A stretch of DNA of 64,000 bases from SIG440 sp045586925 (GTDB lineage: Bacteria > Bacillota > Clostridia > Monoglobales > Monoglobaceae). This document shows positions 23,561 through 31,923 of this stretch, piece by piece. Within the stretch, counting starts at the first letter, position 1. Each line of letters starts with the position of its first letter. The DNA lies in assembly GCA_045586925.1 (NCBI GenBank), contig JAZNBG010000042.1:1-64000 (forward strand), read 5' to 3'. The position numbers and the translations under genes are program-made. The notes under the pieces are model-generated. The model made no database searches. It saw only the letters and a list, made by a program, of their open reading frames with translations, and was not told the origin of the DNA.

Positions 23561-24667
23561 ATGCAAATTTTTGATGCTATTTATAAAAAAGGAAATATGT
23601 TGCAATGCAGATTTAAAGATAACTCTTTGCATTCAGACTACATTGGCATTGAATTCCCTATCGGTCACCATCTTATTGCCGCAGTTACATATGACAGAGA
23701 AAAGGTAAAATCACTTTTCGGCGATTTGGTAAAATCATATATTTCCTATATTGAAAACGAAACAGAAGCTAATTTTCGTTTGTACGAAAAGTCATTGTTT
23801 AAAATAGATGATTACTGCATTTATCTCCACCAAATATCTTATTTGCTTATAAATGCACTCACAGAAGCTCATCCTCGATACTTATATAGTGATGTTGTAG
23901 AAATTGCTGATTATTATTGCGATAACAACTCCATAAAAGAATTTGAGAACAAATTAGAAAAAATTAAAAAGGATGTCAGGGTGCAAATAAAAGAATGTCT
24001 TGAGTTTTGGGATTTTACGACAGGACTCTTGCTTGACTGGTTTGAATACTTGACAAATATGATAAAAAATGATTTTTATGACATATGTAAAGCTCCAGAA
24101 GAAATTACAGGGCTGGACCGATTAGCATATTTAAGCATTAAAAGCAGAATGCACCTTTTTGAAATGGATTTTCCTATTCGCATCAGTGCCGCTATGGGTA
24201 ACTCTGTTAAATCAAGATTTTTTATGTCGCAAGTTTTTGATAAAAACAGTGTGGCTTACTCTATTTCTCCTTGCACAACAGAACAATTGATGTATTACGA
24301 CTTTAGCTTAATATTAGAAAATTATATTCCAGTTAAAATCTGTAAAAACTGCAATATGCCATTCATACCAAAAGGCAGAGTTGACTCTTTATATTGTGAC
24401 AGAATAATGCCGGGATTTAAGAAAAAATGCTCCGCCATTGGTTCAATTAATGCTTATAAGAGCAACTTATCTGATGTCGAGACCGCATATTATGCAGCCC
24501 ACAGGCGCTATAACACCAGAGTAAGCCGCAATCCACATCTCAAACCGGAATTCAATGTCTGGAAAATCAAAGCAAAAGAAAAACTCACCGCATACAGAGA
24601 TGGAAAGCTCTCTGCCGATGAGTTTAAAAAATGGTTTATGGATGATGAATGGACAAAGATTTATTAA
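23561..24667 (+). CDS. DUF6076-like protein of an integrated element
   Basis: 368 residues, no signal peptide or membrane span. The N-terminal two thirds is mainly helical, without a motif I recognise. The C-terminal part has a zinc-finger-like set of cysteines: Cys261 and Cys264 in CKNCNMPFIPKG, Cys279 and Cys290. I recall this layout as DUF6076, found beside Tn916-type integrases; the assignment is from memory. The function is unknown. Start preceded by AAGGAG. Divergent from the excisionase gene. Confidence 0.75.
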   Translation: MQIFDAIYKKGNMLQCRFKDNSLHSDYIGIEFPIGHHLIAAVTYDREKVKSLFGDLVKSYISYIENETEANFRLYEKSLFKIDDYCIYLHQISYLLINALTEAHPRYLYSDVVEIADYYCDNNSIKEFENKLEKIKKDVRVQIKECLEFWDFTTGLLLDWFEYLTNMIKNDFYDICKAPEEITGLDRLAYLSIKSRMHLFEMDFPIRISAAMGNSVKSRFFMSQVFDKNSVAYSISPCTTEQLMYYDFSLILENYIPVKICKNCNMPFIPKGRVDSLYCDRIMPGFKKKCSAIGSINAYKSNLSDVETAYYAAHRRYNTRVSRNPHLKPEFNVWKIKAKEKLTAYRDGKLSADEFKKWFMDDEWTKIY

Positions 24668-24674
24668 TTTAACT

Positions 24675-24730
24675 CAAAAAAACAGTTGATTTTGAAAACA
24701 GTGTGCAAACACACCTTCAAAATCAACTGT
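24675..24730 (-). terminator. Terminator-like 15-bp hairpin between DUF6076 gene and uxaC
   Basis: A perfect 15-bp stem (24682-24696 with 24716-24730) encloses a loop with its own GTGTG/CACAC pairing. On the minus strand it is followed by TTTTTTT, so it should stop leftward transcription from the sugar locus; on the plus strand only ATATT follows. The remaining 24731-24969 is AT-rich with no gene seen apart from an ATGCTTT/AAAGCAT palindrome near 24854-24869. Confidence 0.75.
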
Positions 24731-24969
24731 ATATTACCATAACACCCAAGACATCAAATATTTTTTGTCTTACATCAAAGTTTAAATCATTATTTAAGTT
24801 GTATATTTCAAACAAGCAATTTCTATGATACTTTTTAAAAGAATGGGGATGAAAATGCTTTTTAAAGCATCCTAAAAACTGTCGTTTTAAAACCTACTCT
24901 CCAAACAGTAATTTACCCTTTGTCTGTAATCCGAAAAATAATATGATGGTTATATGTTATGCATAATAC

Positions 24970-26193
24970 CTATAAACCAAAATACTCTTTTGCATTGTTA
25001 TAGCAAATGCCTTTAACAATCTGTTCAAGAGCTGTATAATCCTCGGGATATTCTCCTTCTTCAGCCCATTTGCCAAGAAGATTACAAAGTATGCGGCGGA
25101 AATATTCGTGTCTTGTGTATGAAACAAAGCTTCGTGAATCTGTCAGCATACCCACAAACGTACCAAGTGTTCCAAGGTTTGCAAGTGCCTGCATTTGTGT
25201 TTCCATTCCGTCTTTGTTGTCATTGAACCACCAGCCAGAGCCGAATTGGATTTTGCCCATAGCAGGACCCCGCTGGAAGTTGCCAAGCATTGTTCCCAAA
25301 ACATAATTATCTTTGGGGTTGAGGCAATAAAGAATGGTCTTGGGTAGCATATCACGGCTGTCAAGTGCATCAAGGAGCTTTGATATACCTTCTGCAATCT
25401 GAAAATCGTTTACAGAGTCAAAGCCTGTGTCTGCACCAAGCTTATTAAACATTCTTGTATTGTTGTTACGCATTGCTCCAATATGGAGCTGCCATACCCA
25501 ACCACGTTTTGCATATTCTTCGCCCAGGAATATCAGCTTTTCAATTAGTTCATCATTCATTTCGTCTATTGAGTGGTCTGAAAGACGGCATCCGTTTTTG
25601 TGGAAATAATCCATTCTTTCGGTTATATCATTCCTTATATCCGAAAGGTCAGGTCTGAAGGCAGGCAGTACCTTTGTTTCAAAGTCTTTAAGCTGCTTGT
25701 GATATTCAAGAGTGTCATAAGGGTTATCGGTAGTGCAAATTATATCCACATTTGAACGGCGGATAAGGGATTTTGCCGAAAAATCGTCACTTTTCAATTT
25801 TTCATTTACTGCATCCCATATTTCCTTTGCGGTATCTGGGGTCAAAGGTTTGTCAATATCAAAATATCTTTTGAGTTCTAATGCTGTCCAATGATAAAGT
25901 GAGTTGCCTATAAGATAGGGCATTGTTTTAGCAAAGCCAAGCCATTTTTGGTATTCGTCGGCACTGCCTGTTATATATTCCTCGTCAATGCCCATTGTCC
26001 TCATTTGACGCCATTTATAGTGGTCGCCCCCGAGGAATAAATCATAGGCATTTTTAAAACGATAATTCTCGGCAATCATCTTTGGTGACAGATGGCAATG
26101 ATAATCTATAATCGGCATATCCTTTGCATAATCGTAGTACAGCTTTATTGCAGTTTCGTTTTTAAGTAGAAAGTTGTCATTTATAATTCCCAT
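24970..26193 (-). CDS. uxaC: Glucuronate isomerase (uronate isomerase)
   Basis: 407 residues from the ATG at 26193 (MGIINDNFLLKNETAIKLYY), preceded by AAAGGA. The metal-binding signature IIDYHCHLSPKMIAENY (His32, His34) opens the TIM barrel; TTDNPYDTLEYHKQL and GAMRNNNTRMF are further UxaC blocks. It converts D-glucuronate to D-fructuronate and galacturonate to tagaturonate. The next enzymes (UxaB/UxuB, UxuA, KdgK) are not intact in this window; only a uxuA stub is seen at 55.7 kb. Last gene of the leftward sugar cluster. Confidence 0.95.
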   Translation of the reverse strand: MGIINDNFLLKNETAIKLYYDYAKDMPIIDYHCHLSPKMIAENYRFKNAYDLFLGGDHYKWRQMRTMGIDEEYITGSADEYQKWLGFAKTMPYLIGNSLYHWTALELKRYFDIDKPLTPDTAKEIWDAVNEKLKSDDFSAKSLIRRSNVDIICTTDNPYDTLEYHKQLKDFETKVLPAFRPDLSDIRNDITERMDYFHKNGCRLSDHSIDEMNDELIEKLIFLGEEYAKRGWVWQLHIGAMRNNNTRMFNKLGADTGFDSVNDFQIAEGISKLLDALDSRDMLPKTILYCLNPKDNYVLGTMLGNFQRGPAMGKIQFGSGWWFNDNKDGMETQMQALANLGTLGTFVGMLTDSRSFVSYTRHEYFRRILCNLLGKWAEEGEYPEDYTALEQIVKGICYNNAKEYFGL

Positions 26194-26356
26194 ATTTCTT
26201 TTGTTCCTTTCCTCATCCCAATATAGGCAAATCACACACTAGCTTTTTGTTATTATATTGTATTTTTTCAATTTCTGCGTTATATCTAAAAAATACGGTC
26301 TTGCCCATTCTTCAATGACCGCTGTTGAAATAGCAAATACATACAATATTTTGCCG

Positions 26357-26372
26357 TACATTGTACAATGTA
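26357..26372. promoter_or_regulatory. Perfect 16-bp palindrome upstream of uxaC
   Basis: TACATTGTACAATGTA is fully self-complementary and lies about 165 bp before the uxaC start, with CGTTAACG (26381-26388) close by. Likely a repressor operator (GntR- or LacI-type dimers bind such sites). The 420-bp gap between the GH2 gene and uxaC has a TATAAT at about 26248-26253 on the minus strand but no good -35. Otherwise I see no gene in the gap except a possible coding scrap at 26520-26602. Confidence 0.45.
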
Positions 26373-26615
26373 ATAAATTTCGTTAACGTATATACTCCAG
26401 TGGATTGAATTTATCCATAAATAAAAGTCGCAAAAGTTTTTACTTTATCTAGGTAAATATTCCCATTCTGACACATGAGGATTTTTCGATAATAAGAATT
26501 ATGTAAATACAACTATTTTTCTGTACAAAAATCTTCGATTAACTGTGCTCCGTCAAACACTTCAATGTTTTCCATAATTAAATTCCCTGCAGCACCGCTA
26601 ATCTACACTGCACGT

Positions 26616-29453
26616 TCAGCACGAGAATGAACATTTTATCTTCCTTAAAAATCTTTTTGCTATTGGATTTTCTGGTCTTAAATCCACATTGCATATAACA
26701 TATTTTTTTCCATTATACATTTTCTCTGCACAAGCAAATGCTTGGTTCCATTCTCCTTTTTCATCCATATTTCCGCTTGTGAGAATTGGTGTAAATCCCT
26801 TTGCTTCAAAGGTGTTATAAAGAATTGGCGTTATCATATCGCTTTCCCCGTCATACCAATAAGAAAAGTCCTTTTCCTCAAACTCTTCTGCTATTTCATG
26901 CCCTATGTTGCACGCGACAAAGTGTAATGGCAGCATCCCACATTTTTTCACCTTTACTTTCTCCCCTGCAAACTCATATTCGCCTTCTTCAAGCATTGAT
27001 ATAATCTCCACATTCTTGTTTTCAGGTATTTCAAGGTCTTCAAACACTTCAATTTGCAAAGAATTGTATGTTACAGGACGTCTTTGTTCGTCTAAAAGGA
27101 TTGCTTTTAGAGTATATTTTTTCCTATTGTTTACCTTAAAAATAACAAATTCTGCGCTTGCGCTATACTTTGCACAGCAATCCTTTATTTCGGCAAGTGC
27201 TTCGTTTTTCATAATAACCTTTTCACCGTCATAAAGCTCAAAAACAAGAGTATATCTATCGGTTTCAATATTTGTGTCATTGCAGATAAAGGCTTCGATG
27301 CTTATTTTTTCACCCTCATAATATGTAAATCTGTCTGTACGAAGCGATACCATAATCGGCTCAAGTGCATCTCTGTAGGCATAATACGCTTTTTTAGGAT
27401 TTCTCTTATAATCCATTATTGTTTTCATCCAGCCGCTTGGCCATGCATCTATAAAAAGATGTATTGCATTTGATATCATCATATTATCTCTTCTAAATGC
27501 TTCAGTCATTATCTTTGTTGCAAATGCCTGATGCTCCTGACTTTTTTCAACCCAAGCTTCCATACCTTCAGGTGTTGGATAGAAAAAATAGTGAAAGTTT
27601 CCTGTCTGAGCCTTGACAATATCTTTCGGGTTAAAAGGTTCTTTTATCCATTCCTTTGGATAACATTCTCTCATAACTTCCGGAAAATCAAGTCCCTCTG
27701 CCCCATATTCTCCGCAGCCATAATACCAGCCCGGTTTTACCGGCATCCAATAGCCTTTATGTAGTCTACCTATGTCTATTCCATGTCCGTTATACCACAT
27801 AGGATAGCAGTGATTATCAGGCATACCCTCGGTAGGTGGGTCATAATCTCCGTCAACATGCTTTATCACTCTGTCGGGATTATTAAGCCTTACTATGGCA
27901 TCACAACATTCAAAAAATGTTTCAAGCTCATATCTTGTAAGATGTCTGTGAGGCTCATTGTCTGCATTGGGAAAAGGCTCATTAATATAGCTTACCAGCA
28001 CATTTGACGGGTGCTTTCTCACAAGCCGTTCCATTTCCTCTGCCTGACGTATTCCCTCTGCAAACTTTGTTCTTCTCATACAACCGAAAAGAGGTAAATC
28101 TGTCTGCGTCATAAGTCCCAGCTTGTCACAGTATTCATACACTTCTTCCTGAACAGGTCTTTGAGTAAGTCTTAAAAAGTTCATATTACAAAGCTTTGCA
28201 AGCAGAATATCGTCTATGAGCTGAGAAAAGTCCTTTTTCATAACATCCTGCTGCTCAAATCCCATAGTGTTAGCACCTCTAAGGCGGATTTTTCTGCCGT
28301 TAAGGTAAAACTGTCCTTTGGGCTCGGACTCTGTATCCTGGGTAAAGCTTCGCATACCAAACTGCTGTTTGCCAGTATCACAAACCTTATCATTTAAAAG
28401 TACGCTTACCTGCATCTGATACAGATAGGGCACCTCTGGCTCCCATATTTTTGGATTATCTATTTTTATAGGAATTTTATATATATTCTTTCCGTGCTTT
28501 AAAGGCATGGGAATACCTTTTCCTAAGGTATCAACCATCTGAGCTTCTGTTAAGCTGTCACCCATTCCCACTTTATACACCGTTTCAGGAATATACTCAA
28601 AATTCTCAAAAACCGTTTCTTTAAAATTCTGTCCGTAAAGGGATAAGAGAAGCTTTATCTCTTTTTCCTCATAAGAAGAGTTTTCCACCTCTGCCCAGAC
28701 CTCTGCAGAGTTTTCCTCTAAAAGCGGTCTTACATAAATATCCGTTATATGTATCTTATTACTTATTTTTACATACACATCGTTATATATACCCATTCCC
28801 GCGGGGCAGTGATGCCAGCCTTCTGCTGAATCGTCCCAGCCAAGGCCTGTTGCGGCATAAAGTTTGTCGCCCTCGGTTTTTAGCTCTCCGGGAGAAGAAT
28901 TTCCCATATAGATATGGTCATTATATAGCTCAACCTTTAAAGTGTTTTTGCCGACCCTTACCTTATCGGTAATATCAAATTCAAAGGGAGAGAAAAAGCC
29001 CTCGTGAGTTCCTGCACAGATATCATTTACATAAATAACAGCAATATAGTCTGCGCCTTTAAAGCAAATATTAACCGCCTTACCGGCAAAATTCTCGAGA
29101 AAAAATTCGGCTTCGTAAATCTGCTTATGATTCCCTAGAGGCGCACCATACAAAGGGATTTTTATATCCTTACCGTCAAGCTTAAAATCCGTGAGCATTA
29201 TTTTTTCGGACATACTCTTCAAAGGCTTTGCATAATTCTTTAAAAATTCATTGTAATGATTTTTTAAAACTTCAAGCTCTTTAAATAATTCTTCCTTTGA
29301 AGTAATTTTTTCCTCTGTTTTTTCAGGACAGAACTCACCCTTTTTTAAAACACATACCTTTTTATTTATTTCAGGCGGTGAGGGCTCATGAAGAAGCTCC
29401 ATTCTTCCCCCTATTCCTCCTGCCGCTATATCTGCAAAAAAATCTCCTGCCAT
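26616..29453 (-). CDS. Glycoside hydrolase family 2 enzyme
   Basis: 945 residues, no signal peptide, so probably cytoplasmic. Domain order: N-terminal sugar-binding jelly roll (about 85-230), Ig-like domain (about 235-365), TIM barrel (about 370-700) and C-terminal Ig-like parts. The acid/base is Asn491-Glu492 in SYINEPFPN, and the nucleophile is probably Glu582 in CGEYGAEG. GH2 includes beta-galactosidases, beta-glucuronidases and beta-mannosidases; the specificity cannot be read. The neighbouring uxaC would fit a beta-glucuronidase (inference). Start follows AAGGAG. The C-terminus RKIKCSFSC may be slightly altered (see findings). Confidence 0.88.
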   Translation of the reverse strand: MAGDFFADIAAGGIGGRMELLHEPSPPEINKKVCVLKKGEFCPEKTEEKITSKEELFKELEVLKNHYNEFLKNYAKPLKSMSEKIMLTDFKLDGKDIKIPLYGAPLGNHKQIYEAEFFLENFAGKAVNICFKGADYIAVIYVNDICAGTHEGFFSPFEFDITDKVRVGKNTLKVELYNDHIYMGNSSPGELKTEGDKLYAATGLGWDDSAEGWHHCPAGMGIYNDVYVKISNKIHITDIYVRPLLEENSAEVWAEVENSSYEEKEIKLLLSLYGQNFKETVFENFEYIPETVYKVGMGDSLTEAQMVDTLGKGIPMPLKHGKNIYKIPIKIDNPKIWEPEVPYLYQMQVSVLLNDKVCDTGKQQFGMRSFTQDTESEPKGQFYLNGRKIRLRGANTMGFEQQDVMKKDFSQLIDDILLAKLCNMNFLRLTQRPVQEEVYEYCDKLGLMTQTDLPLFGCMRRTKFAEGIRQAEEMERLVRKHPSNVLVSYINEPFPNADNEPHRHLTRYELETFFECCDAIVRLNNPDRVIKHVDGDYDPPTEGMPDNHCYPMWYNGHGIDIGRLHKGYWMPVKPGWYYGCGEYGAEGLDFPEVMRECYPKEWIKEPFNPKDIVKAQTGNFHYFFYPTPEGMEAWVEKSQEHQAFATKIMTEAFRRDNMMISNAIHLFIDAWPSGWMKTIMDYKRNPKKAYYAYRDALEPIMVSLRTDRFTYYEGEKISIEAFICNDTNIETDRYTLVFELYDGEKVIMKNEALAEIKDCCAKYSASAEFVIFKVNNRKKYTLKAILLDEQRRPVTYNSLQIEVFEDLEIPENKNVEIISMLEEGEYEFAGEKVKVKKCGMLPLHFVACNIGHEIAEEFEEKDFSYWYDGESDMITPILYNTFEAKGFTPILTSGNMDEKGEWNQAFACAEKMYNGKKYVICNVDLRPENPIAKRFLRKIKCSFSC

Positions 29454-29483
29454 CTGTTATGCTCTCCTTATATGATAATTATA

Positions 29484-29903
29484 TTAAAATACACCCTTTT
29501 TAAGAATAATATTACCGTATGGTCTTACATCCGCGGTAATAACCGCTGCATATGCATTTTTTATACGATCATAAAAGGTAAACCTCTCAACATGCTCAGG
29601 TTTTTCTTTTGTATGTTTTTTTATTACCGAATAATATTCATTCCAATTATCTGTAGGGATATGTTTATCACCCTCAACCTTTTCCATCATGATTACCGGC
29701 TTTTTGTATGTGTCAAGCGGCATTAGTGTAAGGATTGCCTCAACAAGCTCGGGGGCGCTTTTTACATCACATCTTAATGTTTTTAACCCCATCCCCATGG
29801 CAGGGCAGTTTGCATCACATATAACAATTTCATCACCATGTCCCATTTCCGATAAGGTTTTTAATAAGTCAGGAGAAATAATTGCAGGAATCCCCTTTAA
29901 CAT
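29484..29903 (-). CDS. RbsD/FucU-family sugar mutarotase
   Basis: 139 residues. The active-site block GHGDEIVICDANCPA (His22, Asp30) and the C-terminal YGNIILKKGVF match the RbsD/FucU fold. These enzymes interconvert sugar anomers or ring forms (D-ribose pyranase, L-fucose mutarotase). Length and overall sequence look closer to FucU. Placed between the GH2 gene and a broken epimerase gene. Confidence 0.88.
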   Translation of the reverse strand: MLKGIPAIISPDLLKTLSEMGHGDEIVICDANCPAMGMGLKTLRCDVKSAPELVEAILTLMPLDTYKKPVIMMEKVEGDKHIPTDNWNEYYSVIKKHTKEKPEHVERFTFYDRIKNAYAAVITADVRPYGNIILKKGVF

Positions 29904-29922
29904 TTAGCAACACTCCTTAATA

Positions 29923-29941
29923 TGATAGTGCTTCGCTATCA
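29923..29941. other. Small hairpin between mutarotase gene and epimerase pseudogene
   Basis: TGATAGTGCTTCGCTATCA folds into an 8-bp stem (one G-U pair) with a CTT loop. No T tract follows. Role unclear; a processing or stability element is possible. Confidence 0.35.
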
Positions 29942-29942
29942 T

Positions 29943-30284
29943 TTATTTTTCAAATTCAAGGAAAATTTTTCCCTCTCTGTCTATGGATTCTTCCGAAATA
30001 TCTACTACTAGATTTCACCGCACATAGATGCCTCTGCCAATCTGTCCACCCGACATAACGAATGGTTCTGATACTATTCTTCCCTGATAATTTATATAAG
30101 CAAGTGCTCCAAAGATTTCATCCAGTCTTGCCTCTGTCATCTCGAGTAGCGGTTGCGCCTGAAACTCCAAAATATCAAATCCGGTATCAGCAGCCTTTTT
30201 TATATATTTTACATGTTCTGCCATCCATTCGTTTTCCCAGAAATTTATAAATATTCCAAGCTTATTCATTTTAATTCTCTTCAA
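29943..30284 (-). pseudogene. Sugar epimerase (D-tagatose 3-epimerase-like) with internal deletion and nonsense codon
   Basis: The first 55 or so residues (from MNKLGIFINFWENEW) are the N-terminus of a TIM-barrel ketose 3-epimerase. They join directly to a C-terminal piece (YQGRIVSEPFVMSGGQIGR), so roughly 200 central residues with the active site are missing. After GIYVR an in-frame TGA (30015-30017) interrupts the frame, which then stays open as NLVVDISEESIDREGKIFLE to a stop at 29943. Two independent lesions indicate a dead gene. It follows the D-lyxose isomerase gene by 0 nt. Confidence 0.82.
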
Positions 30285-30968
30285 TTAAAAGTTGTATTCA
30301 TTCACAAGCGGATAGATAATCGCTTCATCCTCTTCCACCTTTGAAAAGCGCTCCGACTTTTTAAAGAATACGTTATCCGTGTTATCGTCATTTACCTTTG
30401 AAACTTCGCCTACAATTAACAATCCGCAGTCTTTTTTTGCATAGAATTTATGGTATACATAAGGCTCAAGCGTTATACTGTCTCCCGGCTGAACCTCTAT
30501 ACATTCTCCCGCTTTTAAGGTGCGTTTAATACTGTCGGTGTACACAACAACATCACTTTCCGTATCAAGTCCGCCGTCCTCTGCTTTATTATAAAGCTGA
30601 ACAACAAGCACGCCTCCGCCTCGGTTTATTATATCCTCGCTTTTATAGATATGATAGTGAAGCGGAATTTCCTGCTCAGTTTTATCTGAAAGAATAATAT
30701 ATTTCTCCGCATAGGGCATCTTTAATTCTTTATCGTTTTTATCACCGTTTCTTACGGTAAATAAAACCGCTCCGCAATGCTCAAAATCATCACTTCCGAA
30801 GTCTGTTACATCCCAGCCGAGCATTCTCTCTCTTATTCTTCCTGTTATATCTGCCTTATTTCTCCAGTCATTCACTTTCCAGTAGCCAAAGCAGGGAAGG
30901 GTTATTTTGTATTCTTTTAGTCTTTCCATTGCTGAATTTATTGCATTATTTATTTCCGAACGTTTCAT
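30285..30968 (-). CDS. D-lyxose/D-mannose isomerase (cupin type)
   Basis: 227 residues. Cupin metal ligands are visible: His104 and His106 in IPLHYHIYKSEDI, Glu111, and His173 in YVYHKFYAKKD. EDIINRGGGVLVVQLYNK is typical of D-lyxose ketol-isomerases, which interconvert D-lyxose and D-xylulose or D-mannose and D-fructose. Its ATG overlaps the stop of the GH43-like gene by 4 nt. No signal peptide; cytoplasmic. Confidence 0.88.
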   Translation of the reverse strand: MKRSEINNAINSAMERLKEYKITLPCFGYWKVNDWRNKADITGRIRERMLGWDVTDFGSDDFEHCGAVLFTVRNGDKNDKELKMPYAEKYIILSDKTEQEIPLHYHIYKSEDIINRGGGVLVVQLYNKAEDGGLDTESDVVVYTDSIKRTLKAGECIEVQPGDSITLEPYVYHKFYAKKDCGLLIVGEVSKVNDDNTDNVFFKKSERFSKVEEDEAIIYPLVNEYNF

Positions 30969-31885
30969 ATTTTTTCTTCTCCTTTAACGATATATGGGAT
31001 ATTATTTTCATCGAAATCAATTTTAACCTTTGACAGATACCATGTTTTACCCATATCAGAGCTTCCCTGATAAAACAAATAAGCTTTTCCGTCATTATCT
31101 CTAAACGCATACGGATGTCCAGATTCACTGCTGTTCCATTCCCCCGGCAAACCGCATTTTAAAAACGGTTCTGTAAAAACTTTTTCAAAAAACCTGCCGT
31201 CTTCAGATACAGCACAGCCTATTTGCTGCGGCGAACAGTTATATGCACCGCCGTAAAACATAAACATTTTTCCGTTATTGACTATTGTTGCAGGTGCTTC
31301 AATACATTCACCCTCCCATTGCATTTCAGGGACAAGAATTGAACCTTTTGAAACTTCAGTCCATGCTTTTTTTGAAAAGTCTGAATTAATTTCTGCATAT
31401 GCTCCGCCTATCTTCTGAATTTTTATTTCGTGGTCTCTGGTTGCGATATAAAGATATAATCTTCCGTTAAAAGCACATACATCAGCATCAATAGCTCTGC
31501 CGCAGCACCAATCTTTCGAGGGTGAATATATGGGATTATCGGGATTTTTTTCAAAATGCACTCCGTCCTCAGATACCGCATGACAGATTGCGTCATTCAC
31601 CCCGTTACCGTAGGTCTGATAAAATAAATGAACCTTACTATTAAGCACAATAGCTGCAGGCGCACCTATCCCATTTTTTTCACAAGACTGTTCCAAAGGA
31701 ATTTCCGAAACAGTTTCCCACTTCTCCATATCCTTTGAAACAGCAATGCCTATTCCGATTTTATCCCAGACATCTTTGACGCTTTCGGCTTTTTTTATTG
31801 TATAATACAGATAATACGTTCCATTAAAATTTACAACAGCAGGATCCTTTGCAAAGTTATACAATTTTTCGTTAGTAAATAACAT
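30965..31885 (-). CDS. GH43-like five-bladed beta-propeller glycosidase
   Basis: 306 residues, no signal peptide. Propeller blade signatures KDPAVVNFNGTYYLYYT, AIDADVCAFNGRLYLYIATR and GECIEAPATIVNNGKMFMFY are present. Candidate catalytic residues are Asp14, Asp135 and Glu196, in positions expected for clan GH-F/J-type enzymes. Likely removes arabinose- or xylose-type or similar side groups; related GH families cannot be excluded. Start follows GGAGG. Confidence 0.8.
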   Translation of the reverse strand: MLFTNEKLYNFAKDPAVVNFNGTYYLYYTIKKAESVKDVWDKIGIGIAVSKDMEKWETVSEIPLEQSCEKNGIGAPAAIVLNSKVHLFYQTYGNGVNDAICHAVSEDGVHFEKNPDNPIYSPSKDWCCGRAIDADVCAFNGRLYLYIATRDHEIKIQKIGGAYAEINSDFSKKAWTEVSKGSILVPEMQWEGECIEAPATIVNNGKMFMFYGGAYNCSPQQIGCAVSEDGRFFEKVFTEPFLKCGLPGEWNSSESGHPYAFRDNDGKAYLFYQGSSDMGKTWYLSKVKIDFDENNIPYIVKGEEKI

Positions 31886-31923
31886 TTTCAGCCTCCAGAT
31901 AAATATACAAAGTCAAAAGTTTT

